A stretch of DNA of 64,000 nucleotides from Arthrobacter alpinus (GTDB lineage Bacteria > Actinomycetota > Actinomycetes > Actinomycetales > Micrococcaceae): assembly GCF_001294625.1 (NCBI RefSeq), contig NZ_CP012677.1, forward strand, positions 2,604,001-2,668,000, written 5' to 3'. The position numbers and the translations under genes are program-made. Below the pieces are notes generated by a model. That model had not been told where the DNA came from. It was given only the letters and a program-made list of their open reading frames with translations, and ran no database searches. Shown piece by piece: positions 1 through 9,302 of this stretch. Each line of letters starts with the position of its first letter. Position 1 is the first letter of the stretch.

Positions 1-196
1 GCAGAACGCGCACAACTCAAAGTCTGCCGCAGCCCGCAGCACCATCCAGATCGCCGAACCGGCCGTAAGTGGCTATTGCGAGGGCGACCTGGAACCGGGA
101 ACCATCGTCCGGGTGAAGCTACTAGCGGCGGACATCGCCACCCGGACCGTGAAGTTTGTCCCGGTGGCCGCGCTTGTCGAGGAAATAGCCCGGTGA
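1..196 (+). CDS. RNB-domain ribonuclease, C-terminal end only
   Basis: The frame is open from base 2 to a TGA at 194-196 and gives the last 64 residues of a protein whose start lies left of the window. The tail has an S1-like beta-strand pattern (IQIAEPAV, CEGDLEPGTIVRVKL, ADIATRTVKF) that resembles the end of actinobacterial RNB-family exoribonucleases, which degrade RNA 3' to 5'. In Arthrobacter-type genomes such a gene commonly precedes a DEAD-box helicase, as here. The catalytic RNB domain is outside the window, so the family call rests on the tail and on context. Confidence 0.6.
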   Translation, partial: QNAHNSKSAAARSTIQIAEPAVSGYCEGDLEPGTIVRVKLLAADIATRTVKFVPVAALVEEIAR

Positions 197-362
197 GAGG
201 CTAGACTGTGAGGGTAGACATGGATGCCCGGTCGTTGATAGATGATTTGAATTCAACAAACCCGCCCCTACGCGCGTCTTTATGCTCTTCCCGTACATTG
301 CCTTTGTTCTTGGCGGCGGGAGGGTAAGTTTTTGTTAGCCCGCGATCGGCTTCCCCAAGAAC

Positions 363-2180
363 GTGCTGTCCATCATGGCTCCGTTTGGCCTTCTCAAAGT
401 GCCCGCGTTGAGCCTGAGAAAACTCAGCACCTGTATAGACGAATTGAATGGTAAGCACTTGAGCATTGAAACAGATTCCCTCCTGCACGCAGAAGATAGC
501 AGCGAGGCCATTGAAGTTGACGGAACACTTGTTAGCACGCAGGCTCCGCACCACGAAGAGAAGGAAACGTTTGCCAGCTTCGGCGTGCACCCGGACATTG
601 TGTCCTCATTGCACGAGGCTGGCATCACCCACCCCTTCCCGATCCAGGCCATGACACTGCCCATCGCGCTGGCCGGCCACGATATCATCGGCCAGGCCAA
701 GACCGGAACGGGCAAGACCCTCGGTTTCGGCATCCCGGCCCTCCAGCGCGTGGTGGGACCCAAAGATGAGGGCTTCGACAAGCTGGCCGCCCCCGGCGCC
801 CCGCAGGCCATGGTCATTGTGCCCACCCGCGAACTGGCTGTTCAGGTTGCCGGCGACCTCATCGTCGCCTCCAAGCACCGCGGCGTGCGCATAGCCACCA
901 TTTACGGTGGCCGTGCCTACGAGCCCCAGGTGGAGGCCCTGCAAAAGGGTGTGGAACTGATTGTCGGCACACCGGGCCGCCTAATCGACCTGTTCAAGCA
1001 AAAGCACCTGAACCTGAAGAACGTACGCATCGTCATCCTCGACGAGGCTGACGAAATGCTGGACCTGGGCTTCCTGCCCGACGTCGAGACCCTGATCGCC
1101 GGCACCCCCGCCGTCCGCCAGACGCTGTTGTTCTCCGCGACCATGCCCGGCCCGGTGGTGGCAATGGCGCGACGCTACATGACCCAGCCCACCCATATCC
1201 GTGCGGCCGACCCCGACGACGAGGGCCTGACCAAGCGCGACATCCGCCAATTGATCTACCGCGCCCACAACCTGGACAAGATCGAGGTCCTGGCCCGGAT
1301 CCTGCAGGCCAAGGGCCGTGGCCGTTCCATCATTTTCACCAAGACTAAGCGCACCGCCGCTAAGGTTGCCGAGGAACTGGTGGACCGCGGCTTCGCAGCC
1401 GCCGCCATCCACGGCGACCTCGGCCAGGGTGCCCGCGAGCAGGCGCTGCGTGCTTTCCGCAACAACAAGGTTGACGTGCTGGTCGCCACCGACGTTGCCG
1501 CCCGCGGCATCGACGTGGACGATGTCACCCACGTAGTCAACTACCAGTGCGTGGAAGATGAAAAGATTTATCTGCACCGCGTGGGGCGCACGGGCCGGGC
1601 GGGCAACAAGGGCACGGCCGTGACCTTTGTCGACTGGGACGACATGCCTCGCTGGGCCCTGATCAACAAGGCCTTGGGTCTGAGCACCCCCGAGCCGATC
1701 GAAACCTACTCCTCCTCCCCGCACCTGTACACGGACCTTGACATCCCCGAGGGCACCAAGGGCCGCCTGCCCCGCAACATGCGCACGCACGCCGGCATTG
1801 ACGCCGAGGCCATGGAGGACCTGGGCGAGACAGGCAAGCGCAATTCCCCCAAGTCCGGCGGCCGCGAAGGCGAGCGTGGAGGTAACCGTGGTGGCAACCG
1901 CTCAGGTGCCCACCACGGCGAGAAGCGTCGTGAAGGCGCCAGCACGGGCACCAGCAGCACCGGCTCCACCAGCACAGGCGAGAAGCGCGACGGCGGCCGG
2001 TCCCGCCGTCGTCCCTCCTCCGCTGTTCCTTTCACACCGGCCGACGGCTCGGCACTAGGCGAGGGCAACGCCCCCGCAGCGAGCACCGGCGAGGCGGCAC
2101 CCCGCCAGCGCAGCCGCAGCCGGACCCGCCGCCGCAACGGCGAGGTCGTGGGCAAGTCGGAAGCCACGGCCGGCGAATAG
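363..2180 (+). CDS. DEAD/DEAH-box ATP-dependent RNA helicase
   Basis: This is a cytoplasmic RNA helicase for RNA remodelling, decay or ribosome assembly. Visible motifs in order are the Q-motif region FPIQAMTLP, Walker A AKTGTGKT, PTRELA, GTPGR, the DEAD box in ILDEADEML, SAT in FSATMP, and the helicase-C motifs ARGIDV and HRVGRTGRAG. The last 130 residues or so are rich in Arg, Gly and Ser (RGGNRGGNRSG, RRRPSS, RSRTRRR), a typical RNA-binding tail. The start is uncertain: GTG at 363, ATG at 375 and TTG at 444 are all possible and none has a clear ribosome binding site. Homologous proteins usually begin near ELNGKHLSIETD, which favours a downstream start. The ribonuclease tail just upstream suggests a shared RNA-turnover role. 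Confidence 0.9.
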   Translation: MLSIMAPFGLLKVPALSLRKLSTCIDELNGKHLSIETDSLLHAEDSSEAIEVDGTLVSTQAPHHEEKETFASFGVHPDIVSSLHEAGITHPFPIQAMTLPIALAGHDIIGQAKTGTGKTLGFGIPALQRVVGPKDEGFDKLAAPGAPQAMVIVPTRELAVQVAGDLIVASKHRGVRIATIYGGRAYEPQVEALQKGVELIVGTPGRLIDLFKQKHLNLKNVRIVILDEADEMLDLGFLPDVETLIAGTPAVRQTLLFSATMPGPVVAMARRYMTQPTHIRAADPDDEGLTKRDIRQLIYRAHNLDKIEVLARILQAKGRGRSIIFTKTKRTAAKVAEELVDRGFAAAAIHGDLGQGAREQALRAFRNNKVDVLVATDVAARGIDVDDVTHVVNYQCVEDEKIYLHRVGRTGRAGNKGTAVTFVDWDDMPRWALINKALGLSTPEPIETYSSSPHLYTDLDIPEGTKGRLPRNMRTHAGIDAEAMEDLGETGKRNSPKSGGREGERGGNRGGNRSGAHHGEKRREGASTGTSSTGSTSTGEKRDGGRSRRRPSSAVPFTPADGSALGEGNAPAASTGEAAPRQRSRSRTRRRNGEVVGKSEATAGE

Positions 2181-2194
2181 CACCGCCAACTCCC

Positions 2195-3073
2195 ATGACG
2201 ACGATGCCTTGGCAGCCGGAGGAGGCCGGGCCGAACCTGGTGGTCCACGCGGACAACTCCACGTTTTTGCCCACACTCCCCGACGGCTCCTTCACCATGA
2301 TCTACGTGGACCCGCCCTTTAATACAGGGCGGGTGCAAAGCCGTCAGCAAACCACCATGGTGCACAACGCAGACGGGGACGGGGACAGGACCGGCTTTGG
2401 CGGGCGCAGTTATGATACCATCAAGGGTGCGCTGCACAGCTACGACGACGCCTTCACCGACTATTGGTCGTTCCTGGAACCGCGGCTGCTTCAGGCCTGG
2501 CGCCTCCTGGCCGAGGACGGCACACTGTATCTGCACCTGGACTATCGCGAGGTGCACTATGCCAAGGTCATGCTCGATTCGATCTTTGGCCGGGAGTGCT
2601 TCCTGAACGAGATCATCTGGGCCTACGACTACGGTGCACGCGCCAAGAACCGCTGGCCCACCAAGCACGACAACATTTTGGTGTACGTCAAGAACCCAAA
2701 AAAGTACCACTTCGACAATGCCGAGGTGGACAGGGAACCGTATATGGCACCGGGGCTGGTGACAGCCGAAAAACGTGAGCGGGGCAAGCTGCCCACAGAC
2801 GTTTGGTGGCACACCATCGTCTCCCCTACGGGCAAGGAAAAAACCGGCTACCCCACGCAAAAGCCCGAAGGCTTATTGCGCCGGGCCGTGTCAGCGTCCT
2901 CCCGCGAAGGCGATTGGGTGCTTGACTTCTTTGCCGGCTCCGGAACCTTGGGGGCCGTGGCCGCCAAACTGGGCCGCCGTTTTATCTGCGTGGACCAGAA
3001 CTCGCAGGCGATCCAGGTCATGACCTCACGGTTGGGCCATGTCGCTACGGTGGTTGCACTCGAGACTGCCTGA
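2195..3073 (+). CDS. Site-specific DNA methyltransferase, orphan, beta-type motif order
   Basis: An amino-methyltransferase (adenine-N6 or cytosine-N4) of 292 residues. Catalytic motif IV is DPPFNTG near residue 39 and the AdoMet-binding motif I is FAGSGTLG near residue 247, so the order is motif IV, then the target-recognition region, then motif I, as in beta-group enzymes. It starts 14 bp after the helicase stop and is probably cotranscribed with it. No restriction endonuclease or specificity subunit is adjacent, so it looks like a solitary modification enzyme. The target sequence cannot be read from the protein. Confidence 0.85.
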   Translation: MTTMPWQPEEAGPNLVVHADNSTFLPTLPDGSFTMIYVDPPFNTGRVQSRQQTTMVHNADGDGDRTGFGGRSYDTIKGALHSYDDAFTDYWSFLEPRLLQAWRLLAEDGTLYLHLDYREVHYAKVMLDSIFGRECFLNEIIWAYDYGARAKNRWPTKHDNILVYVKNPKKYHFDNAEVDREPYMAPGLVTAEKRERGKLPTDVWWHTIVSPTGKEKTGYPTQKPEGLLRRAVSASSREGDWVLDFFAGSGTLGAVAAKLGRRFICVDQNSQAIQVMTSRLGHVATVVALETA

Positions 3074-3079
3074 GCAGTT

Positions 3080-3160
3080 CCGTTCTGCGCCACCGTCCGT
3101 GCGGGCCCGGCGCACAACAGTGTTGTGAGCCGGGCCCGAGTCCACGGTGGCGCAGAACGG
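3080..3160. terminator. Nested long inverted repeat between convergent genes
   Basis: Outer arms 3080-3096 and 3144-3160 are perfect 17-bp complements (core CCGTTCTGCGCCACCGT). Inner 16-nt arms around the AGT at the centre pair with one mismatch. It lies between the stops of the convergent methyltransferase and acyltransferase genes and has no T-tract on either strand. It is most likely a bidirectional terminator or transcript-end hairpin. Confidence 0.75.
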
Positions 3161-3166
3161 GACGGA

Positions 3167-5461
3167 TTAGCCGCTTGTGGCGGCCATAGCTCGGCCCATG
3201 GCCTGTGCCAGCAGAGGGGCAAGCTGGCGTGCGCCGGCGTCGGTCAGGTGGTACTGGTCCGCGTGCATCGGTGCAGAATCAATGAATGCCGGGCAAACGT
3301 TGTCCTTACAGAACCACTGCGCCGTGTCAACGTAGCTGGCCTGAGGACCGAGTCTGGCCATGGCCGCACCCTCAAGGGCAACGGTGCGTTCAAATTGTGG
3401 TGTGGGAGAGGCCAGACAATTGGCTGGGGAGCTCATCCGCGTGGCACAGCTGGCCAGCAGCTGCCCTTCGGGCGGCGCAGACAGAAGCAGCAGTTTCGAT
3501 GGCACCGCAGCAAGCTTGCCCAAGGTGGCCTCATAACCTGCCGCACGTTCGACGTCGGCCGCAGCACCGGTGGCGTGACTGATCAGAACGGGGTCGTACC
3601 TGTACTCACTCATCACCACCAAGTCCGGCTTCACCTTGGCAATCTCCTCGACCGCCCAGCTCCGGAACGCGTCGCACTCCGGGAACGCTGCGCCACCGAT
3701 CATAGTTTGGGCGACGCCGGATACCGGGCAGCCAGCCACAGTGAGGACGTGGATCTTCCACCCTTGCCCATCCAATGCGGCACGGATCCCTGGCAGGTAA
3801 CTGATGGCCACGGAGTCGCCATACACAACCAGCGAGTGTTTGGCGTTGGCGTCGCCGTAGACGCAGTGCGCGGTGTTTTTCACCAGGTCCTCGGACTTGG
3901 CGGTTGCCTGCGAACCCAGGCACCCGTCCTTAACCCATTCGGCGGCCTTGACTCCCTCTCCGGCATTGCCAAACTGGTCCAGGTCAGGCGTCAACGCCGG
4001 CCACTTCGGTGCGGCGATGGCAGCCGCAATGGCGGCCTGCTGGGCGATCAGGGCGTCGGGCTGCTCGGGCGCAGGGTGTTGGTCCGGCGCTGACCCGTCC
4101 GGCGGGACAGTGGTGGGGGGTGCCACCACTTGCACTGGCGCCTTGAGCTCGGGGCCGGCCGCAACCGGCCCGATCTGTTGGGCATTGACCAGAAAAGCTG
4201 CCGAGGTCAGGAGCGTAACGCCCATGGCAGCAGCCATGGCGATGGTCCGGTTGCGTGCAACCCTGCGTGAAGGACGCACCCGCCGGGCATCAAGATGGAG
4301 CCGCGGTTCCAGCCACTGCGACCGCCGGATAGGGTCTTCCACCAGGTGGTAGGAGGCGACGGAGAGCAGCATCATCAACACCACTGCCACCACATAGTAG
4401 AACCGGCTGCCGGCCGGGAACATCGGTTGCAGCAAGATGATGACAGGGAAATGCCACAGGTACAGTGAGAAGGAAATTTTACCAAAGTACCGGCTCAGCG
4501 GATTGGTCAGGGCCACCATGCCGCGGGAGTATGCCGGGTCCGCGCTCCCCAATCCTGCGATGATCACTAGCATGGAACCGGCCACCGGCAACAGAGCCCA
4601 CGGGCCAGGGAAGGTGCTGCCGGGGCCGAGTTGGAGCATGGCAACCAGAATCAGGGCCAATCCGCTCCAGCCAACAATCACCCGGGTGCGGGTAGCCAAG
4701 CGGTAAAACAAGGGGGCTGCCACGGCAAGAAGGGCGCCGAGTCCTAGTTCCCAGCCGCGGCTGAAAGTGGAGAAGTAGGCAACTGTGGGGTGTGTCGAGG
4801 TTTCCCAGAGCGAAAAGATGAAGGACACCAACACCACCACGCCAAGCCCGCCACCTATGAGCAGCATGCGGCCGCGTTCCACCAGCCGGAGCTTGGCATC
4901 AGCCCAGACCAGGGCCAGGATTAAAAGTGGCCACACCACGTAGAACTGTTCCTCCACGCCAAGCGACCAATAGTGCTGCAGCGGCGACTTGGCGCCGCCG
5001 GCGTTCATGTAGTCGGTGCCATTGAATGCTTGTTGCCAGTTCCCGGCAAACAAGGCAGCCCACACGGCATCACCGAAAATGCCCGCGGCCCGGCTGATAC
5101 GGAACACCAGGTAGGAAACCACCACGGTTGCCACAAGCACCAGTGTTGCCGCCGGCAAGATGCGCCTGATGCGGCGGCGGTAAAAATCGGCGAAGGATAT
5201 CTGGCCGGTCTTGTCGATCTCACGCAGCAACAGTCCTGTGATCAGGTAACCGGAGAGGACAAAGAAAACATCCACACCGACGAAGCCGCCGGAGGGGAAG
5301 TGGATCAGGTGGTCCGCCACCACTGCAAGGACGGCCACGGCCCGCAGGCCCTCAAGATCCCCGCGAAAGGAATGCTTGACGGGGGCGACGCCACCCTTGC
5401 CCAGGGAACGGGTGGAACGGCTGCGCGGGCGTCCTTGATCAGTCTCGGACACAACAGCCAT
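3167..5461 (-). CDS. Acyltransferase-3 membrane protein with C-terminal SGNH domain (OafA/YrhL type)
   Basis: A 764-residue integral membrane O-acyltransferase that probably acetylates a cell-envelope polysaccharide or glycolipid. The first 420 residues hold about ten hydrophobic segments and the acyltransferase-3 start signature (FRGDLEGLRAVAVL, then GFVGVDVFFVLSGYLIT). After a Pro/Ala-rich linker a periplasmic-side SGNH hydrolase-like domain follows, with the GDS block VVYGDSVAISY and a C-terminal DxxH in HADQYHLTDAGA. This two-domain build is typical of enzymes that carry the acyl group across the membrane and then transfer it. The ATG at 5461 has a good binding site (GAAGGGGG) upstream. 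The acceptor is unknown. Confidence 0.88.
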   Translation of the reverse strand: MAVVSETDQGRPRSRSTRSLGKGGVAPVKHSFRGDLEGLRAVAVLAVVADHLIHFPSGGFVGVDVFFVLSGYLITGLLLREIDKTGQISFADFYRRRIRRILPAATLVLVATVVVSYLVFRISRAAGIFGDAVWAALFAGNWQQAFNGTDYMNAGGAKSPLQHYWSLGVEEQFYVVWPLLILALVWADAKLRLVERGRMLLIGGGLGVVVLVSFIFSLWETSTHPTVAYFSTFSRGWELGLGALLAVAAPLFYRLATRTRVIVGWSGLALILVAMLQLGPGSTFPGPWALLPVAGSMLVIIAGLGSADPAYSRGMVALTNPLSRYFGKISFSLYLWHFPVIILLQPMFPAGSRFYYVVAVVLMMLLSVASYHLVEDPIRRSQWLEPRLHLDARRVRPSRRVARNRTIAMAAAMGVTLLTSAAFLVNAQQIGPVAAGPELKAPVQVVAPPTTVPPDGSAPDQHPAPEQPDALIAQQAAIAAAIAAPKWPALTPDLDQFGNAGEGVKAAEWVKDGCLGSQATAKSEDLVKNTAHCVYGDANAKHSLVVYGDSVAISYLPGIRAALDGQGWKIHVLTVAGCPVSGVAQTMIGGAAFPECDAFRSWAVEEIAKVKPDLVVMSEYRYDPVLISHATGAAADVERAAGYEATLGKLAAVPSKLLLLSAPPEGQLLASCATRMSSPANCLASPTPQFERTVALEGAAMARLGPQASYVDTAQWFCKDNVCPAFIDSAPMHADQYHLTDAGARQLAPLLAQAMGRAMAATSG

Positions 5462-5570
5462 GCAGGTTCCCCCTTCAGTGAGTTTTTGGCCCCCTAAGAC
5501 ACGGAACGACCGCGTCTACCCTACCAGAGCACCCCTAAATCAGGCATTTTTTTCAGGCGATTCGGGCAAG

Positions 5571-6419
5571 CTATGGCAGGTACGCTTCCGAGCCGCTCGC
5601 GGCCGCCACCAGAAGGTCAAGCACCTCAGGGGCTGTGACGTTTTCACCCAGCAGGTTCGGTTTTCCCGCCCCGTGGTAGTCGGAGGAACCGGTCGTTAAC
5701 AGCCCGTTGTCCCGGGCCAGCGTCCTCAACCACTCCCGGCCCTGGGCAGGATTGTCCCGGTGGTCGACCTCCAGACCCAGGAGGCCGGCGTCGATCATGT
5801 CATGGAAGGTTCCCGGGGACGCGACACGCCCCCGCGCCGAGGCCACGGGGTGGGCAAAAACCGGCACCCCCCCGGCCGCGCGCACCAATTCGACGGCGAG
5901 TACCGGGTCTGGGGCGTAGTGGCTGACAAAGTAGCGTGAATGAGAGGTGAGGATGTTGGCAAAGGCCTCGTTGCGGTCCGAGACAATCCCGGCCGCCACC
6001 AAGGCATCGGCAATGTGCGGGCGCCCAATAGTTGCCCCGGGTGCCACGTGGGCGCTGACGTCGTCCCAGTTCAACGGGTAGTCCTCGGACAGTCGTTCCA
6101 CCATGCGTTCGGCCCGGCTCAGCCGGGCGTCCTTGGCCTTAGTAATTTCCTCCAGTAGCGCCGCATTAAGGGGATCGTGCAAGTAGCAAAGCAAGTGGAC
6201 ACTGACGCCCCGGGCGGTCTTGCAGGAGATCTCCATGCCAGGCACCAGCCCCACGCCGTGCGTCTTCGCCGCACTTAGAGCCTCCGCCCAGCCCGCCGTT
6301 GAATCGTGATCGGTCAGGGCCATGACGTCCAGCCGCGCAGCAGCGGCCGCGGCCACCAGCGTCGCAGGGGTTTGGGTGCCGTCGGAGACGTTGGAATGTG
6401 TATGTAGATCGATCCTCAC
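5571..6419 (-). CDS. PHP-domain phosphoesterase (TrpH/YciV-like)
   Basis: A 282-residue cytoplasmic metal-dependent phosphoesterase of the polymerase-and-histidinol-phosphatase superfamily. Metal-ligand motifs are DLHTHSNVSDG at the N terminus, LTDHDS near residue 36, the GRPHIADALV His, and SSDYHGAGKPN near the C terminus. Characterised members act on 3',5'-nucleoside bisphosphates or the 5' ends of short RNAs; the substrate here is not shown by the sequence. It lies 109 bp from the acyltransferase on the same strand and is divergent from the aminopeptidase gene. Confidence 0.85.
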   Translation of the reverse strand: MRIDLHTHSNVSDGTQTPATLVAAAAAARLDVMALTDHDSTAGWAEALSAAKTHGVGLVPGMEISCKTARGVSVHLLCYLHDPLNAALLEEITKAKDARLSRAERMVERLSEDYPLNWDDVSAHVAPGATIGRPHIADALVAAGIVSDRNEAFANILTSHSRYFVSHYAPDPVLAVELVRAAGGVPVFAHPVASARGRVASPGTFHDMIDAGLLGLEVDHRDNPAQGREWLRTLARDNGLLTTGSSDYHGAGKPNLLGENVTAPEVLDLLVAAASGSEAYLP

Positions 6420-6511
6420 ACTCCCAGCCTACGTCCGTTGAACCCGAACAACTGCCGCCGTGCCCGTCCCCGCACTTTGTCCCCCCGCGGCACCGGTGAG
6501 AGACTTAAGGG

Positions 6512-8083
6512 GTGAACCAGACTGAGCAATCCTCCGTGCACCCCGATCCCGCCAACCAGCAACCGCTCGAGGAGCGCGTGAACAACCGTTCGCACCGCCC
6601 CGACTCGGATGCCTTCCGCGCCTTCATGGCCTCCAGCTGGGCCCCTGCCTCCAACGAGTTGCCCGCCCGAGCCGAGGTAGCCGACCACGCAGCGCGCCGC
6701 CGTCGTGCTATCTCCGAACAGTTCAAGAGCGAACGACTGGTGATCCCCGCCGGCGCCCTGAAAGTACGCTCGAACGACTGTGACTACCGCTTCCGCCCGC
6801 ACTCCGCCTTCGCCCACCTGACTGGTTTGGGTGTTGACCACGAGCCCGACGCTGTGCTGATCCTTGAGCCCACCGATGAAGGAAAGGGCGACGACGGCGG
6901 ACACCACCGCGCGTCCTTGTATTTCCGTCCGCTGGCCGGCCGGGACACCAAGGAGTTCTACGCCGACTCCCGCAGCGGCGAGTTTTGGATCGGCCCGCGC
7001 CCCACCCTGGCCGAGTTCAAGGCCCTTCTCGGTCTGAACACCGCAGACATTTCCCAACTGGAAGTCGCCATCACCAAGAATGTGGGCGAGCCAGCCGTGG
7101 GCGGCATTTCCATCCGCCTTGTCCGCAAGGTCGATGAGAACATTGACGCCCTGGTGGACACTGCCCGCTACAACACGGCCAAGAACCCCGACGCCATGGA
7201 CTTTGAGGTCCTGGATGACCTGGACGCCAAGCTGGCCGAGGCCCTCTCGGAGCTGCGCCTGGTCAAGGACGCCTGGGAGGTGGGGCAGATGAAGATCGCC
7301 GTAGCAGCCACCGCCGCAGGATTCGAGCAGATCATCAAGTCCCTGCCCCGCGCCGTGGCTCACCAGCGTGGCGAGCGGGTTGTGGAGGGCGCTTTCTTTG
7401 CCCGCGCCCGCGAGGAAGGCAACGAGCTCGGTTACGACACCATCGCAGCAGCCGGCAACAACGCCACCATCTTGCACTGGACCCGTAACACGGGCAGTGT
7501 CAATGAGGGTGAGCTGCTGCTGGTGGACGCCGGTGTTGAGGCCGACTCGCTGTACACCGCCGACATCACCCGCACCATCCCCGTCAACGGCAGCTACTCG
7601 CCGGTGCAGCGCAAGATCTACCAGGCCGTTCTGGACGCCGCCGACGCCGCGTTCGCCGTTGCCGTTCCGGGCCGCAAGTTCCGTGACGTGCACAACGCTG
7701 CCATGGAAGTGCTCGCGGACCGCCTACAGGAGTGGGGCATGCTGCCCGTCGCCGCCGCCGTCGCACTCTCCCCCGAGGGTCAGCAGCACCGCCGTTGGAT
7801 GCCGCACGGCACCAGCCACCATCTGGGGCTCGACGTGCACGACTGCGCCCAGGCCCGTGCCGAACTGTACCTGGACGGCGTCATCACCGAAGGCATGGTC
7901 TTCACCATTGAGCCCGGCCTGTACTTCAAGAACGAGGACCTGGCCATCCCGGCCGAGTACCGCGGCAACGGTGTGCGCATCGAGGACGACATCCTGATCA
8001 CGGCAAACGGCCCGGTCAACCTGAGTGCGGCATTGCCCCGCACACCGGAGGACGTCGAGGCCTGGATGGCACGCCTCTCCTAA
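6512..8083 (+). CDS. pepP: Xaa-Pro aminopeptidase (aminopeptidase P family, M24B)
   Basis: A 523-residue cytoplasmic metallopeptidase that removes an N-terminal residue in front of proline. The N-terminal domain has the typical FRPHSAFAHLTGLG stretch. The pita-bread catalytic domain shows the metal ligands in order: VDAGVEADSLYTADITRT (both Asp), HGTSHHLGLDVHD (His), FTIEPGLYF (Glu) and GVRIEDDILIT (Glu). The GTG start at 6512 follows a short AAGGG-like element. It is a single gene on a divergent promoter region shared with the PHP gene. Confidence 0.9.
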   Translation: MNQTEQSSVHPDPANQQPLEERVNNRSHRPDSDAFRAFMASSWAPASNELPARAEVADHAARRRRAISEQFKSERLVIPAGALKVRSNDCDYRFRPHSAFAHLTGLGVDHEPDAVLILEPTDEGKGDDGGHHRASLYFRPLAGRDTKEFYADSRSGEFWIGPRPTLAEFKALLGLNTADISQLEVAITKNVGEPAVGGISIRLVRKVDENIDALVDTARYNTAKNPDAMDFEVLDDLDAKLAEALSELRLVKDAWEVGQMKIAVAATAAGFEQIIKSLPRAVAHQRGERVVEGAFFARAREEGNELGYDTIAAAGNNATILHWTRNTGSVNEGELLLVDAGVEADSLYTADITRTIPVNGSYSPVQRKIYQAVLDAADAAFAVAVPGRKFRDVHNAAMEVLADRLQEWGMLPVAAAVALSPEGQQHRRWMPHGTSHHLGLDVHDCAQARAELYLDGVITEGMVFTIEPGLYFKNEDLAIPAEYRGNGVRIEDDILITANGPVNLSAALPRTPEDVEAWMARLS

Positions 8084-8110
8084 CCGGCGGAGGTCGAGTT
8101 TGTCGAAAAC

Positions 8111-8181
8111 AACTGTGGCGCACCTGTTGCACCGATTTCCCCGATTTTGGGGGTTTTGGCGGCAACAACTGCGCCACAGTT
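8111..8181. terminator. Inverted repeat downstream of the aminopeptidase gene
   Basis: Arms AACTGTGGCGCA at 8111-8122 and its exact complement at 8170-8181 are extended inward by TGTTGC/GCAACA after a 2x2 mismatch. It sits 27 bp past the aminopeptidase stop, with a weak TTCTTT after it on the plus strand. It is probably the terminator of that gene. Confidence 0.7.
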
Positions 8182-8238
8182 CTTTAACGACGACGACGGT
8201 AGCGGCCACCCACACGCGATTGTAGCCGTTTGACCCAT

Positions 8239-8304
8239 CGCGGGGGCCGTTGTGGTGATCTGCCGCCGGCCGGCCACACTCGGATCACCACAACGGCCCC
8301 CGCG
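8239..8304. terminator. Perfect 22-bp inverted repeat, second hairpin in the same gap
   Basis: Positions 8239-8260 and 8283-8304 are exact 22-nt complements (inner end TTGTGGTGATC) with a 22-nt loop. The hairpin is just beyond the stop of the minus-strand stress gene and most likely ends that transcript. No T-tract is present. Confidence 0.7.
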
Positions 8305-8333
8305 GGCACATCGGCGGCGCGTACGTGCCTGGG

Positions 8334-9125
8334 CTAGTTTCCTGCGGGGGAATCGTCCTCGGCCGGGGCAGGAGGGGTGTCGATGCGGATGCCATACTGC
8401 GGGCGACCATCCGGCAGGTCCGGGAACTCGCCGCGGCGGGGGCCGCTCAACGGAGCCTGCCCGGGCCGGGCGGTCTCGCTGCCGTCAGTCTCAGGTGCCG
8501 GCTCAACCGTCGGCTGCTGGCTACCATAGGGATCGTGCCAGCCCTCGGGCCGCGGCGGTGTCTGGACCGGCGGCTGGTGGCTGTGGTTCTGTCCCTGCCC
8601 CTGGAAAGGCCGGGGGGCCGTCGAACTCATGGGCAGCTGGGCTAAAAGGCGGCGGGCGTCCATGGCGACGTCGGGGGTGACGATGACGTCGTAACTACTG
8701 GCCAAAACCTGGTTGGTGGAGGTGAAGTCGCGCTTGCCGCGTTGGGCCGCATAGCCAATGATGGCAAACAGCATCCAGAACGCTGCTCCCATCAAGACGG
8801 CAGTGAGCACGTTAAGGTAAGGTCCACCGGCCTGACCGCCACCGTCAAAGAATGAGAGCATCACGCCAATGAACAAACCAAACCAGGCACCTGTCATGGC
8901 GCCGGACAGGGCAACCCGGGGGTAGCTGAGTTTGCCTGTGACACGTTCAACCATTTTCAGGTCGTTGCCGACAATGGAGACGTGCTGGACGGGAAACTTC
9001 TCATCCGCTAGGTAGTCAACCGCCTTTTGGGCATCCAAGTAAGAGGTGTAGGAACCAATCGTCTCACCCGTGGGGACAACACGCGCCTGGTCTATGGGTC
9101 GGGTACGTCCAAAAAGGTTTGACAT
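8334..9125 (-). CDS. General stress protein, YflT/GspM-like domain, with two membrane segments
   Basis: A 263-residue protein. The first 150 residues match the actinobacterial general-stress family: TIGSYTSYLDAQKAVDYLADEKFPV, then two hydrophobic segments around residues 78-96 and 105-125, then a stretch ending VIVTPDVAMDARRLLAQL. The remaining 110 residues are a low-complexity tail rich in Pro, Gln and Gly with no recognisable domain. The biochemical role of the family is unknown; members are stress-induced. It is transcribed alone, divergently from the MgtE-N/CBS gene. Confidence 0.75.
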   Translation of the reverse strand: MSNLFGRTRPIDQARVVPTGETIGSYTSYLDAQKAVDYLADEKFPVQHVSIVGNDLKMVERVTGKLSYPRVALSGAMTGAWFGLFIGVMLSFFDGGGQAGGPYLNVLTAVLMGAAFWMLFAIIGYAAQRGKRDFTSTNQVLASSYDVIVTPDVAMDARRLLAQLPMSSTAPRPFQGQGQNHSHQPPVQTPPRPEGWHDPYGSQQPTVEPAPETDGSETARPGQAPLSGPRRGEFPDLPDGRPQYGIRIDTPPAPAEDDSPAGN

Positions 9126-9302
9126 AGTATCTATTGTTCACCATATTTCTGTAAGTTGGCTGGAGTATCGCTGGCAGTGAAATGCTAAGTCCGTGACGGC
9201 TTGGTGACAATCCGGTGGGGGCACGGCTGCATGGGGCCCGGAACGGCGTGCGGCGGACCATGAGGTTACGCTAATGTCCGGCGGGGGAAGTAGCCTGTAC
9301 GT

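Noticed and set aside
981..1790. Long minus-strand open frame opposite the DEAD-box helicase
   Set aside because: It mirrors the coding frame of a clear helicase, has no domain and no binding site; it is a high-GC shadow.
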